This document shows, piece by piece, positions 8,959-18,210 of a stretch of 64,000 nucleotides of DNA. The notes beneath the pieces were generated by a model. It worked only from the letters and a program-made list of their open reading frames with translations, was not told the origin of the DNA and did no database searches. Numbering within the stretch: the first letter of the stretch is position 1; each line of letters opens with the position of its first letter. The stretch lies in the NCBI RefSeq assembly GCF_001579845.1, contig NZ_CP007440.1:5478029-5542028 (forward strand), written 5' to 3'. The translations under genes and the position numbers were made by a program. The DNA comes from Rhodoplanes sp. Z2-YC6860. GTDB lineage: Bacteria; Pseudomonadota; Alphaproteobacteria; Rhizobiales; Xanthobacteraceae.

Positions 8959-10374
8959 TTAAAACCCTGCTTGCTGAATCAATCGCAGCCCGCTCTGTGG
9001 CTCGCGAACCAATGCCGCCAGGAATCGCTCGCCCCAGCCCTTGATGTCGTTCGCCGTAAGGGCCGCGATCATGTCGCGGTGCCGCTCTTTGCGTTCTTCG
9101 AGCGGCATCGACAACGCCTGGTCGATCGCGGCCGCCACCGCTTCCTGATCGTACGGATTGACCAGCAGCGCCGAGCGGCATTCCGCCGCCGCGCCGGCGA
9201 ACTGCGACAGCACCAGCGCGCCGGGATTCTCCGGGTCTTGAGCCGCGACATATTCCTTGGCGACGAGGTTCATGCCGTCGCGCAACGGCGTGACCAGGCA
9301 GACGCGGGAGAAACGATAAAGCCCCGCCAGCAAGGTGCGGGTGTAGGCGCGATTGACATAGCGGATCGGCGTCCACGAGGCCTCGCCGTAATGTCCGTTG
9401 ACGCGGCCGACGGTCTCGCTCACGCGCTGCTCCATGTCGGCATATTCCTTGATCTCCGACCGGCTGCGCGGCGTGATCTGCAGATAGGTCACCTTGCCGC
9501 GCCAGTGCGGATGCGCTTCGAGGAAGTGCTCATAGGCGCGCATGCGCAGATCGAGCCCCTTCGAATAGTCGAGCCGGTCGACGCCGATGATCATCGGACG
9601 GTCGGCGATGCTCGTCTGCACCTGGATGATCTCGTCGATGCGCGCGCTCCTGCGCGCGAGACGCTCGAACTGCGCGGTCTCGACACCGACCGGAAATGCA
9701 CCGGCACGCACAGTCCGGCCGTTGACATTGAAGCTTCGGCCGTCGCGACTCGTCAGGCCGAATTGCTGCGTCAGATACTTGCCGAAATTGGCGGCGTCGC
9801 CTTCAGTCTGGAATCCGACCAGGTCGTAGTGACTGAGCGGATAGATGCTCTGCTCGTGCTTGGGCACCGTCTCCAGCACCTCTGGAGGCGGAAACGGAAT
9901 ATGCAGGAAGAAGCCGATCCGATTCATGTGGCCGCGATCGCGCAAGGCTTTGGCAAGCGGCATCAGGTGATAATCCTGCACCCAGATGATGTCGTCCGGC
10001 TCGATGAAGCGGTGCAGGATCTCGGCGAATTTCTCGTTGACGCGGAGATAGCCGGTCATGTCGCGATTGGAGAACTCAACCAGATCCAACCGGTAATGCA
10101 TGATCGGCCAGAGCATCCGGTTGGCGAAACCGTTGTAGTATTCCTGATAATCGGCGCGGTTGAGATCAGTGGTGATGTAAGTGACGCCGCCGCGCTCGAC
10201 GGCGCGGACATTTTCGCTGCCGCGCTGGGCGATCTGGCCGCTCCAACCGAACCAGATGCCGCGGTTGCGCTTGATGAAGGAGCGCATCACCACTTCAAGT
10301 CCGCCGGCACGCGCCTTGCCGTCGCTTGGCAAGCCCACGCGATTGGACACCACAATCACGCGGCCCGGCTTCAC
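8959..10374 (-). CDS. otsA: Alpha,alpha-trehalose-6-phosphate synthase (GT20)
   Basis: Cytoplasmic enzyme joining UDP-glucose and glucose-6-phosphate to trehalose-6-phosphate, the first step of osmoprotectant trehalose synthesis. Landmarks of glycosyltransferase family 20 are present: RVIVVSNRVGLP at the N-terminus, WVQDYHLMPL, FFLHIPFPPPEVLETVP, GVDRLDYSKGL, and LRDGMNLVAKEYVA near the C-terminus. Start set at a GTG (10374) with GGAGG four to five bases upstream, giving 471 residues, the usual length. The frame stays open to an ATG at 10530, which would add 52 residues without family support. otsB lies upstream on the same strand. Confidence 0.93.
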   Translation of the reverse strand: MKPGRVIVVSNRVGLPSDGKARAGGLEVVMRSFIKRNRGIWFGWSGQIAQRGSENVRAVERGGVTYITTDLNRADYQEYYNGFANRMLWPIMHYRLDLVEFSNRDMTGYLRVNEKFAEILHRFIEPDDIIWVQDYHLMPLAKALRDRGHMNRIGFFLHIPFPPPEVLETVPKHEQSIYPLSHYDLVGFQTEGDAANFGKYLTQQFGLTSRDGRSFNVNGRTVRAGAFPVGVETAQFERLARRSARIDEIIQVQTSIADRPMIIGVDRLDYSKGLDLRMRAYEHFLEAHPHWRGKVTYLQITPRSRSEIKEYADMEQRVSETVGRVNGHYGEASWTPIRYVNRAYTRTLLAGLYRFSRVCLVTPLRDGMNLVAKEYVAAQDPENPGALVLSQFAGAAAECRSALLVNPYDQEAVAAAIDQALSMPLEERKERHRDMIAALTANDIKGWGERFLAALVREPQSGLRLIQQAGF

Positions 10375-10740
10375 GCCGCCTCCGCGCGCAACCTCGATCT
10401 CCCGCTCCGGATCGACGCCGCGGCGAAACAGATCAGTTGCAACTTGTGTGAGGGAACGCCGGTCTCCGGACGAAGGCGTGGATCGAGGCGATGGTAATCC
10501 GTAGCCGTTGCCGTGTCGCAATGCGTCCATGAATCACGAACCTTTCCACGCCCCGAAGCCCCATCATTTGACGCAAGCGGAACCCGCAGACTCGGATGAA
10601 GTCACAGCGTCGAGTTCACGAAAGTCAGATGATCACGAATGTAACGGATGAGATGCGGGAAAGTTCCGGCAACACGCGCGACGAATTTGGTTCCAAATCA
10701 CAACGAAAAAAATGTTCCGAGCGTCACAATGCGTGAGGCA

Positions 10741-11499
10741 TTACGACACGGGAGCTTCGGCCGAAAGATGATCGAGCCATGCGCGCACCTCTGTTGGGGA
10801 CGCGATGCAGTGCTCGACCCACGCGATGCGCCGGCCAACCGACACAGCGATGCCGTCGAACTCGGGCACCACCGCAAATGCAAACTCGTCGGTCTTGTCG
10901 TCGCCCACGTAAATCGGTCTGCGCCCGTTGAACGGCGCAAGACTCATCAGTTCGCGCACGCCGGTGCCTTTGTTGTAGCCACGGTGCTTGATTTCGAGCA
11001 CGGCCTTGCCGCTCAGAAGTTCGATCGACGGATCGTTCCACGCTTCGAATGCATGCTTGACGTCGTGGTTCAGGCTGACACCTTGCTTGGGCACCAAGCG
11101 GTAATGCAACGCGATCGATGAGCCCTTGTCCTCGAACAGAACGCCCTCATGCCGTTTGGCAATCGCGGCGAGTTCGGCGCGCAGCATCGGCTCGAGTGAA
11201 TAAGCGCGCTGGTCGATGGTATCGCCCTCGCCGTGCGGCCGCAGTTCTGCACCGTGGCCGCCGACCACCGGCAGACGCAGCGGCGTGAACAGCCCGTCGA
11301 TGTCGGAGATCAACCGCCCGCTCACCAGCGCGAGCGCGCCACCCAGTCGCTCGCGCAGTGTCGCGAGCGACTGGCGCAGCGAGGCTGGCACATAAACCGC
11401 CTGCGGCGTCGGCGCGATGTCGAGCAAGGTGCCGTCGATATCCAGCAGCAGGGCAAATCGGCTGAAGTCACGAAGGTCGAGCGGCACGGGCAATTCCAT
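10741..11499 (-). CDS. otsB: Trehalose-6-phosphate phosphatase (HAD family)
   Basis: Removes phosphate from trehalose-6-phosphate to give trehalose. At 252 residues it has normal length. HAD motif I is LLLDIDGT with the nucleophile Asp20 and acid/base Asp22; VSGR and the GDDKTDE metal-binding motif near residue 195 complete the active site. A cap domain lies between them. It is transcribed toward otsA with about 210-370 untranslated bases between (depending on the otsA start), so the pair may be co-transcribed or separately promoted. The murI gene diverges from its 5' end. Confidence 0.94.
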   Translation of the reverse strand: MELPVPLDLRDFSRFALLLDIDGTLLDIAPTPQAVYVPASLRQSLATLRERLGGALALVSGRLISDIDGLFTPLRLPVVGGHGAELRPHGEGDTIDQRAYSLEPMLRAELAAIAKRHEGVLFEDKGSSIALHYRLVPKQGVSLNHDVKHAFEAWNDPSIELLSGKAVLEIKHRGYNKGTGVRELMSLAPFNGRRPIYVGDDKTDEFAFAVVPEFDGIAVSVGRRIAWVEHCIASPTEVRAWLDHLSAEAPVS

Positions 11500-11569
11500 G
11501 AATGAAGAGAGGCTGACGGCGTATGGCGGGGGCGGACGGATGGCCTAGCAATGGGATATAAGGTGTTCC

Positions 11570-12385
11570 ATGTCCTTCACTGCTGCGCCGCCGACCATCC
11601 TTGTGTTCGACTCCGGGCTCGGCGGTCTCACGGTCTATCGCGAGGTGGTGAAGGTGCGCCCGGACGCGCGCTTCATCTACGCCCTCGATGATGCTTTTTT
11701 CCCCTATGGCCGCCGCGACGAGCCGGTGCTGGTCGCGCGCGTCCTTGGCGTGATGGACGAATGGATTACCGCGCATCGACCGGATCTGGTCGTGGTTGCG
11801 TGCAACACCGCTTCGACCCTCGTGCTTCCTCAACTCCGGGCCCGGTTCCAAGTTCCATTCGTGGGCACCGTGCCGGCCATCAAGCCGGCTTGTGCCGCCT
11901 CGAAAACCAAGCTGGTTTCGGTGCTTGGAACCGAAGCCACCGTGAGCCGGGAATACACCCGCGCGCTGATCCGTGATTTTGGCCAGGGCTGCGCTGTGAC
12001 GCTGGTCGGTTCGCTGCGGCTCGCGGAACTGGCGGAGGCGGCGCTGAAGGGCGAAGGCGTTGCCGATGACGCAATCGTCGCGGAACTCGCGCCTTGCTTT
12101 GTTGAATTGGACGGCGCCCGCACCGACACCGTGGTGCTGGCCTGCACCCACTACCCGCTCCTGCTCGACCGGCTGCAGGAGCTCAGCCCCTGGCCGGTGA
12201 ATTTCATGGACCCGGCGCCAGCCATCGCCCGCCGGGTCACGGACCTCCTGGGGCCGGCCAACGGGAACGCCACGCCCGCCGGCCGCGTGGTGTTCAGCTC
12301 CGGCCGACCGCCTGCTCCGGGGCTTGCCGCGGCGTTGGCCCGGTTCGGCCTAGAAACCGGGGTCCCGGCCGGCGCAGGCGTTTAA
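11570..12385 (+). CDS. murI: Glutamate racemase
   Basis: Makes D-glutamate for peptidoglycan. The 271 residues carry the two-cysteine racemase signature: Cys78 in VVACNTAST and the second Cys (about 192) in LACTHYPLL, with the general-base Asp14 in FDSGLGGLTVYREV. DDAFFPYG is also typical of the family. Divergent from otsB and upstream of rpsD, with about 220 bases between murI and rpsD. An essential housekeeping gene with no sign of damage. Confidence 0.96.
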   Translation: MSFTAAPPTILVFDSGLGGLTVYREVVKVRPDARFIYALDDAFFPYGRRDEPVLVARVLGVMDEWITAHRPDLVVVACNTASTLVLPQLRARFQVPFVGTVPAIKPACAASKTKLVSVLGTEATVSREYTRALIRDFGQGCAVTLVGSLRLAELAEAALKGEGVADDAIVAELAPCFVELDGARTDTVVLACTHYPLLLDRLQELSPWPVNFMDPAPAIARRVTDLLGPANGNATPAGRVVFSSGRPPAPGLAAALARFGLETGVPAGAGV

Positions 12386-12396
12386 ACACTACGTGT

Positions 12397-12425
12397 TTGA
12401 CACAATTGGGCTTTGCCCCTAAAAG
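12397..12425 (+). promoter_or_regulatory. Possible sigma-70 promoter for rpsD
   Basis: A perfect TTGACA (12397-12402) is followed after 17 bases by TAAAAG (12420-12425), a weak -10 match. It lies just after murI and about 180 bases before rpsD. A GC-rich hairpin (CGCGGGCC...GGGCCCGCG) lies a little downstream, in the leader. Placement fits, but the -10 is poor. Confidence 0.25.
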
Positions 12426-12604
12426 CCTGCCCATCTCGCGGGCCATTTGGGCCCGCGTGGTGTTTCGCGACCCGCGGTTTTGCCAGTTTTCGCAATGATT
12501 TGCGCTTTGGCTGCAAAACCTGTCGGCCTTGGGCTCCGGCCTGGGCAGTAGGAGGGCGCGATCCTCAAGAGCAATCCTGCTCATAACCTAGGACTGAGGA
12601 CGCG

Positions 12605-13222
12605 ATGACCAAGCGCCACGAGGCGAAGTACAAGATCGACCGCCGTATGGGCCAGAATGTCTGGGGCCGCCCGAAGAGCCCCGTCAACAAGCGTGAATAC
12701 GGCCCGGGCCAGCACGGCCAGCGCCGCAAGAGCAAGCTCTCCGACTACGGCGTGCAGCTCAAGGCCAAGCAGAAGCTGCGCGGCTATTACGGCAACATTT
12801 CCGAGCGCCAGTTCCACGGCATCTACGTCGAAGCCCGTCGGCAGAAGGGCGACACCGGCGCGCACATGATCGGTCTGCTCGAGCAGCGGCTCGATGCGAT
12901 CGTCTATCGCGCCAAGTTCGTGCCGACCGTGTTCGCGGCGCGGCAGTTCATCAACCACGGCCACGTCAAGGTGAACGGCCGCCGCGTGACGATCCCGAGC
13001 TTCCGCATGAAGGTGGGCGACGTCGTCGAGGTGAAGGAAGCCAGCAAGCAACTCGCCCTGGTGCTCGAGGCCCGTGCGCTCTCTGAGCGCGACGTGCCGG
13101 ACTACATCGAGGTCGACGAAGGCAAGCTCTCGGCGAAGCTGGTGCGCGTTCCGGCGCTCAACGAAGTGCCCTACGCCGTGGCGATGGAGCCGCATCTCGT
13201 CGTCGAATATTATTCGCGCTGA
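12605..13222 (+). CDS. rpsD: 30S ribosomal protein S4
   Basis: Primary 16S rRNA-binding protein of the small subunit, 205 residues. The N-terminal region ([16 protein letters not shown], then [21 protein letters not shown]) and the S4 RNA-binding domain around [21 protein letters not shown] are characteristic. The start ATG follows GAGGA. It is followed by a strong terminator, so it is probably a single-gene transcript. Confidence 0.97.
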   Translation: MTKRHEAKYKIDRRMGQNVWGRPKSPVNKREYGPGQHGQRRKSKLSDYGVQLKAKQKLRGYYGNISERQFHGIYVEARRQKGDTGAHMIGLLEQRLDAIVYRAKFVPTVFAARQFINHGHVKVNGRRVTIPSFRMKVGDVVEVKEASKQLALVLEARALSERDVPDYIEVDEGKLSAKLVRVPALNEVPYAVAMEPHLVVEYYSR

Positions 13223-13244
13223 TTACAGCGCGCTGACAAAATGG

Positions 13245-13273
13245 AAAAGCCGCCCCACCGGGGCGGCTTTTTT
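13245..13273. terminator. Bidirectional terminator between rpsD and the diguanylate cyclase gene
   Basis: A 10-bp GC-rich stem (AAGCCGCCCC and its complement) with a three-base loop has a run of T on the right and of A on the left, so it can end transcription from both converging genes. Confidence 0.88.
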
Positions 13274-13308
13274 ATTGGTCGTGCGGCGTTGCTACGCCGC
13301 TCGGGGCG

Positions 13309-15054
13309 CTACGCCACCTGGCGAACGTCGGTTTCGGCGTTCGGATACATCAGGAACGCGCGGTTGCGGCCGGTGTTCTTCGCCATATAGAGCCCGCGGT
13401 CGGCGCGTTCGATGGTGTCCTGGATGTCGCGATCGGGCTTGGCCACGAGCGTCACGCCGATGCTGACGGTCACGCTGATCAGCGCCTGGCCGTATCCAAT
13501 CGGCTTGCTGGAAACGCTCTCCCGCGCCCGGTTGGCGAGCGCCCTCGCCGCTTCTTCGTCGACCTCGCGCAACAGAATGACGAACTCTTCGCCGCCGAAA
13601 CGCGCCAGCTTGTCGGTGCTCCGCAGTGTCACACCGAGCAGCTCGCCGACCTGCTTGATGACCGCGTCGCCCGCAGCGTGCCCATAGGTGTCATTGACCT
13701 TCTTGAAGTGGTCGATGTCGACCACCAGGGCGGCAATCGGCCGGTCATAACGCTTGTAGTACTCGAAGGCGTCGTTGGCGGCGCCGAGGAATGCGCGCCG
13801 GTTCAACAGGTTCGTCAGCGGATCAGTGTCGGCCATGGTGCGCAGGATGCGGATGTCGTGCGCGTACTGCTCGGCGCCTTCGGCCGCCCGTCGCTCGGCC
13901 TCGTTCGTCCGCTCCTCCGCAACCCAGATGCGGCGCAGAAGCGAGCGCAGCGCCGTGGAGAGATGTTCGACCTCGAGCGAGCCGCCGTGACGCGATAGCA
14001 TTTGCGGGCCGGCCGCGCGGCCGAGTCCGTCGGCCTCGGCTGTGAGCGAGCGGATCGGAGCCGCGATGCTCCGCGCCATCACGATCGCGAGCACGAGCCC
14101 GATCAAAGCCACGCCAAAGCCCACGCCCGCGATCGTCCAGATCATGGAATGAACTGGCGCAAGCGCGACCGCTTCGCTCTGGCGTGCCGCCACCATCCAG
14201 CCCAGGCCTGGATAATCGGCATGGGCCTCGACCGTCGCAAAGCCGACCAGAGAACGCTCGCCGCCTGTTGCGTCGACGAAGTGCCCGGTCTTTTCCGACA
14301 TCAACCGCGTCCTGCGATCCTGTGCGAAGAGCTCCGAACCCAACGTCGCGCCCAGCAGCACCTTGCCGTCCCGCGACAGGATCAGGATGTCGGCGCTACT
14401 GGCCGGATATGACGCATCCAGGATCACCCGACGCAGCTGCGCGGCAAAATTCCAGCTCAGATGCGCTCCGAGGACGCCGATGGTTTCGCCGGCGATGTTT
14501 TGCACCGGGAACGCAACATCGACAAAGCGGAATGGCTCTCCGGATTTCTGCGGCGTGAGATAGCCCGAGAGCAGCTTGGCTTCGTGCACATCCTCGACCG
14601 TGGGGCCAAGCATGCCCTTCTTGAACCAGGGCCGCTCGGCGACCGAAGCCTTTTCGAGAAGGCCTCCGGTCGCGGCGACGACGTTGCCGCTCGGATCGGC
14701 AAAGCCGATCCAGGAATAATCGGAATAGCTCGCCTGAAGCGATTCCAAAACTTTACGCAACGCGGCCGGATCGCCCTGCCACAGCGGCTGCAACGGCGCG
14801 AGCCGCGACAGGTTTCCAACCTCGTGATAGCGCGAACCCAATGTCCGGCTGAGCTGATCGGCCAGAACCTCCGCGGTGGCGGCAAGATCCTGACGGATCA
14901 GACCGGACATATGCCGCGCACCGAAATAGCCGGTCGTGGTCGCAGTCGATGCGACCAGGATCGTGCACAGGGCCGCGGCGGCGAGCCCGATTTGCACGCG
15001 CACGCTGAGCCCGCCCAGGTAAGTTGAAAGCTTCTTCGTCAACCGCACCGCCAT
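13309..15054 (-). CDS. Membrane diguanylate cyclase with dCache sensor, HAMP and GGDEF domains
   Basis: Predicted to make cyclic di-GMP from two GTP in response to an extracytoplasmic signal. Domains in order: membrane helix near residues 18-40, a periplasmic double-Cache-type sensor (to about 290), a second membrane helix (about 295-320), a HAMP segment (MARSIAAPIRSLTAEADGL), a linker helix and a C-terminal GGDEF domain. The active site reads RFGGEEF. An inhibitory RxxD site (RSTD) lies five residues before it, so product feedback is expected. ATG at 15054 is chosen (581 residues) because AGGAG lies five bases upstream; an open-frame ATG at 15078 lacks that. The sensed ligand is unknown. Confidence 0.92.
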   Translation of the reverse strand: MAVRLTKKLSTYLGGLSVRVQIGLAAAALCTILVASTATTTGYFGARHMSGLIRQDLAATAEVLADQLSRTLGSRYHEVGNLSRLAPLQPLWQGDPAALRKVLESLQASYSDYSWIGFADPSGNVVAATGGLLEKASVAERPWFKKGMLGPTVEDVHEAKLLSGYLTPQKSGEPFRFVDVAFPVQNIAGETIGVLGAHLSWNFAAQLRRVILDASYPASSADILILSRDGKVLLGATLGSELFAQDRRTRLMSEKTGHFVDATGGERSLVGFATVEAHADYPGLGWMVAARQSEAVALAPVHSMIWTIAGVGFGVALIGLVLAIVMARSIAAPIRSLTAEADGLGRAAGPQMLSRHGGSLEVEHLSTALRSLLRRIWVAEERTNEAERRAAEGAEQYAHDIRILRTMADTDPLTNLLNRRAFLGAANDAFEYYKRYDRPIAALVVDIDHFKKVNDTYGHAAGDAVIKQVGELLGVTLRSTDKLARFGGEEFVILLREVDEEAARALANRARESVSSKPIGYGQALISVTVSIGVTLVAKPDRDIQDTIERADRGLYMAKNTGRNRAFLMYPNAETDVRQVA

Positions 15055-15222
15055 CTCTCCTGCCTCTAACGGCGGCACGGATCATGCGCGTGCGTGATTA
15101 ACACAACGTCCCGTTAACCATCTTGGCGGCGTCCTCGCTGCAAACAACGTAAGAAAGCAGTGAACAAATCGTCGAATCTTGAGGCTTTTGTTCTGGGCTT
15201 TTCCGGTCGGCGATAATGGGAC

Positions 15223-16308
15223 CTATCGGCGTCTCAGCGCTTTTTTCAGAGCTCGAAGCGGAGCGGTCCAGCGCCGAGAGCGACGAAGGGCCTCGTTGAG
15301 CGAATCGGTGAGATTGTCGAGCTCACGGATTCGAAGATCGCGTCTTCGCATCTCGTGAACGCCGAAAACGTCGACGCTCCCAAGGTGGTTTCGCAATCTG
15401 CGTATGGCCTCGTCCGAATGGGCCGTTTCAAACAGCGTTTCGAGTGCAAACAGCCTGTGCGCGGCATACGGTATCGTCAGAGCGAGTTCGGCGAGCCAGA
15501 TATCGGATACGGAATTGCGTTCGATTTTCCTTTCGACAAGGTCCTGCGCGAAGGCTTCGTTCAACACCTCAATGGGTATGGAGCGAAACCGCTTGAGGAT
15601 TTGCGCAGTTTCAAAAGCGGTGCGCAGCTCCGTGTCGGGGCGCGGCGCGCTGGCATTTTGATGGTCGCGCCTGATGCGAAACGCCGTGAGTTCTTCGCTC
15701 ATGACGTGAATCGGCGCCGATACGGCGAGCCTGATCCACATATCGAAGTCCTGCAGATTGGTCAGGCGCGGATCGTATTCACCGCACGCCGAATAACAGG
15801 ACCGGCGAATCATCGCTGTGGGCCCACAGAGAATGTTACCCTTGAAGAAGAATTGCCGGAGCCATGAGCGGCGCGAGAAATCCGGCAGCTTGAGCGCGGC
15901 ATGAAAGTCGCTGAAATCATCGGTGGCTGCGCCAGCCTCGTCCACGATCTGCGGCATGGTGAACACCGCACCCGCGTCCGGATGCCCGTCGAGGAAGGCA
16001 ACCTGCTTTTCCAGCCTGCCAGGCAGAGCGTAGTCGTCCGAGTTGAGGATTGCGATCAGCTCGCCGCGCGCGCGTGCGAGCGTGGCGTTCATCGCCTTCG
16101 ATACGCCCTGGTTGCTCGGAGACACTTCAAGACGGATGCGCTTGTCCGTAAAGCCGCGAACCACATCCGGCGTGCCGTCGGTCGACGCGTCGTCGGTGAG
16201 GACGATTTCGAAATCCTGAAAGGATTGATCGAGGACGCTTTGGATCGTTTGCGCGACGAACGGCGCGTGGTTGTATGACTTGATGACGACGGAAACGCGA
16301 GGGGTCAT
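15223..16308 (-). CDS. Family 2 glycosyltransferase
   Basis: GT-A fold transferase of 361 residues. The N-terminal VSVVIKSYNHAPFVAQTIQS, the nucleotide-binding LTDDASTDGT and the NSDDYALPGRL metal-site region are typical of GT2. The C-terminal about 80 residues are rich in Arg and Leu with no recognised domain. It is the last gene of an operon with a NeuD-like acyltransferase (four-base gap) and a sugar aminotransferase, so it probably transfers an acylated amino sugar to a surface glycan. Acceptor and donor are not determinable from sequence. Confidence 0.88.
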   Translation of the reverse strand: MTPRVSVVIKSYNHAPFVAQTIQSVLDQSFQDFEIVLTDDASTDGTPDVVRGFTDKRIRLEVSPSNQGVSKAMNATLARARGELIAILNSDDYALPGRLEKQVAFLDGHPDAGAVFTMPQIVDEAGAATDDFSDFHAALKLPDFSRRSWLRQFFFKGNILCGPTAMIRRSCYSACGEYDPRLTNLQDFDMWIRLAVSAPIHVMSEELTAFRIRRDHQNASAPRPDTELRTAFETAQILKRFRSIPIEVLNEAFAQDLVERKIERNSVSDIWLAELALTIPYAAHRLFALETLFETAHSDEAIRRLRNHLGSVDVFGVHEMRRRDLRIRELDNLTDSLNEALRRSRRWTAPLRALKKALRRR

Positions 16309-16312
16309 CGCT

Positions 16313-16960
16313 TCAGCCAGTGTGCATTTCGCCGGTCGATGGCCCTTGAAAGAGCCGCGCCGGGTTGCCGGCCACGGTGGTGTCGGGCGCGACCGGCTTG
16401 GTCACGACCGCACCAGCGGCCACGACGGCATTCGCGCCGATGGTGACGCGCGGCAGCACCACCGCGCCCGCGCCGATCATCGCACCCTTCCCCACCCGCA
16501 CCATGCCGGCAATGGTCGCGGCGGGTCCCACGGAAGCAAACTCGTCGAGCTCGGAATGATGGCCAATCGTTGCGCCGCGATTGACGAAGCAGAACGCGCC
16601 GATGCGGCAGGCGGCACCGATGTTGACCATCGAGTTGACGTAAGTCCCAGGCCCGATCGCGGCAGTCGAGGCAACGACGGCGGTCGGATCGATCAACGTC
16701 GCAGGGCGCACGAAGCCGCGCTGGCGCGCTTCGCCGACGGCGGAGATGCGGTAACGCGAGGTGAACAACGGAACGAGGAAGTCGTGCTGCAGAAGATCGG
16801 CGGGCAGGCGGTCGGCGTCCGAAATCTGGACGCCGTCCGGCGCGAAGCTTTCGCCGGGGACGTTGCGTACCCAACCAACGATATCGGCGCGCAGCCGACG
16901 GCAGGTCTCCTCCACATCGGCCACGATCGGAGAGCCGATCGCATAAATGACTATCGGCAT
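16313..16960 (-). CDS. NeuD-family sugar O/N-acyltransferase
   Basis: Left-handed beta-helix acyltransferase of 215 residues in the NeuD/PglD group. The N-terminal Rossmann-like part (VIYAIGSPIVADVEETCRR) is followed by hexapeptide repeats from about residue 100 (ASTAAIGPGTYVNSMVNIGA, RIGAFCFVNRGATIGHHSEL). The general-base His is likely in GHHSEL. Its first ten bases overlap the end of the upstream aminotransferase gene, indicating translational coupling. With an amino-sugar aminotransferase upstream, the likely reaction is acetylation of a 4-amino (or 3-amino) nucleotide sugar; this is inference. Confidence 0.87.
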   Translation of the reverse strand: MPIVIYAIGSPIVADVEETCRRLRADIVGWVRNVPGESFAPDGVQISDADRLPADLLQHDFLVPLFTSRYRISAVGEARQRGFVRPATLIDPTAVVASTAAIGPGTYVNSMVNIGAACRIGAFCFVNRGATIGHHSELDEFASVGPAATIAGMVRVGKGAMIGAGAVVLPRVTIGANAVVAAGAVVTKPVAPDTTVAGNPARLFQGPSTGEMHTG

Positions 16961-18069
16961 GCACCAATACTTTCGGAAAGCGCGCTTGAGATGTCCCCGA
17001 TATGACCTTCGGCAACTTCCGGCGAAATCGGCAGGCTCAGAAGTTGGCGCACCAAACGTTCCGTAACAGGCAATGCGACCTCGCGGCGAGCAAAAAGCGG
17101 ATGTTCATGGACGCCAACCGGATAGTGGATGCCGGTATCGACTCCATGCGTGTTCAGCAGTCTAGCACGCACGGAATCGCGTTGCTCCACGGCAATGGCA
17201 TATTGATGGTAGACAGCGCCGTCATGGGCAGGAGGTAACCCGACCGGCATCTCTCCGAGATGGTGCTGGTATTCAGCGGCGAGCTTCCGTCGGCGCAAAA
17301 TCTGTTGATCGATCTTCGGCAGCAATACGCGCAGGATCGCGGCCTGGATCTCGTCGAGCCGGCCATTGCTGCCAAGCTCTATCGCCTGCCCAGCTTGATC
17401 GAACCCATAATGACGCAGACGTCTGAGCCGTTCCGCGATGGCCGCATCGTTGGTCGCGACCGCGCCACCATCCCCCGCACAGCCCAGAATCTTGGTCGGA
17501 TAGAAGCTGAAGGCCGCCGCATCGCCGAAACTGCCGGTGCGCCGGCCGGCGATCTCCGCGCCATGCGATTGCGCGCAGTCCTCGACAAGCGCGAGGCCGT
17601 GACGTTGCGCGATGGCGACGATCGCATCCATCGGTGCCGGTATCCCGTGCAGGTGCACGGGCAGGATCGCAGCAGTCGCCGGACCGATCGCGGCCTCGAG
17701 CGCTGCGGGATCCATGCAGCGCGTCTTGGCATCGACATCGACAAAGACAGGTCTTGCGCCAATTTCCGCAATCGCGATGGCCGTCGCTGCAAACGTCATC
17801 GACACGGTGATGACTTCATCGCCCGGCTCGATTCCGGCTGCTCTGAGCGCGAATCCGAGCGCTTGCGTGCCAGACGCCACGCCAACGACGTGGCGCACGC
17901 CAAGATAACTCGCAAACTCGGCTTCGAATGCCGCGACCTCCTCGCCCAGAATGAAGCGGCCACGGTCGAATACCCGGGCGATCGCGGCATCGATCTCCGC
18001 ACGATGCCGCGCAAACAAGAGTCCGGGACTTTCGCGCGGGATGCGCAGTGAATGGTCGCGCGACCCCAT
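16951..18069 (-). CDS. DegT/DnrJ/EryC1/StrS sugar aminotransferase
   Basis: PLP-dependent aminotransferase acting on a nucleotide keto-sugar, 372 residues. The PLP-binding lysine is Lys193 in SFYPTKILGCAGDGG; GVASGTQALGFALRAAGI and EPGDEVITVSMTFAATA are other family landmarks, as is VHLHGIPAPMDAI. First gene of the three-gene sugar operon, overlapping the acyltransferase gene. Operon content suggests synthesis and transfer of an N-acylated amino sugar for LPS, capsule or glycoprotein. Confidence 0.93.
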   Translation of the reverse strand: MGSRDHSLRIPRESPGLLFARHRAEIDAAIARVFDRGRFILGEEVAAFEAEFASYLGVRHVVGVASGTQALGFALRAAGIEPGDEVITVSMTFAATAIAIAEIGARPVFVDVDAKTRCMDPAALEAAIGPATAAILPVHLHGIPAPMDAIVAIAQRHGLALVEDCAQSHGAEIAGRRTGSFGDAAAFSFYPTKILGCAGDGGAVATNDAAIAERLRRLRHYGFDQAGQAIELGSNGRLDEIQAAILRVLLPKIDQQILRRRKLAAEYQHHLGEMPVGLPPAHDGAVYHQYAIAVEQRDSVRARLLNTHGVDTGIHYPVGVHEHPLFARREVALPVTERLVRQLLSLPISPEVAEGHIGDISSALSESIGACR

Positions 18070-18210
18070 CGCGTGTTTCGTGCCTCGGTTGAACCTGATC
18101 TCGCTCGATACTAGCGAAGCGGTCCTCGGCTGTCATGGCGGGCATGTCCGGAATAACAGGCAAGCGAAGCCGCGCCATCGTTCGAATGATCGAGACCAAG
18201 CGCGGTGAAC

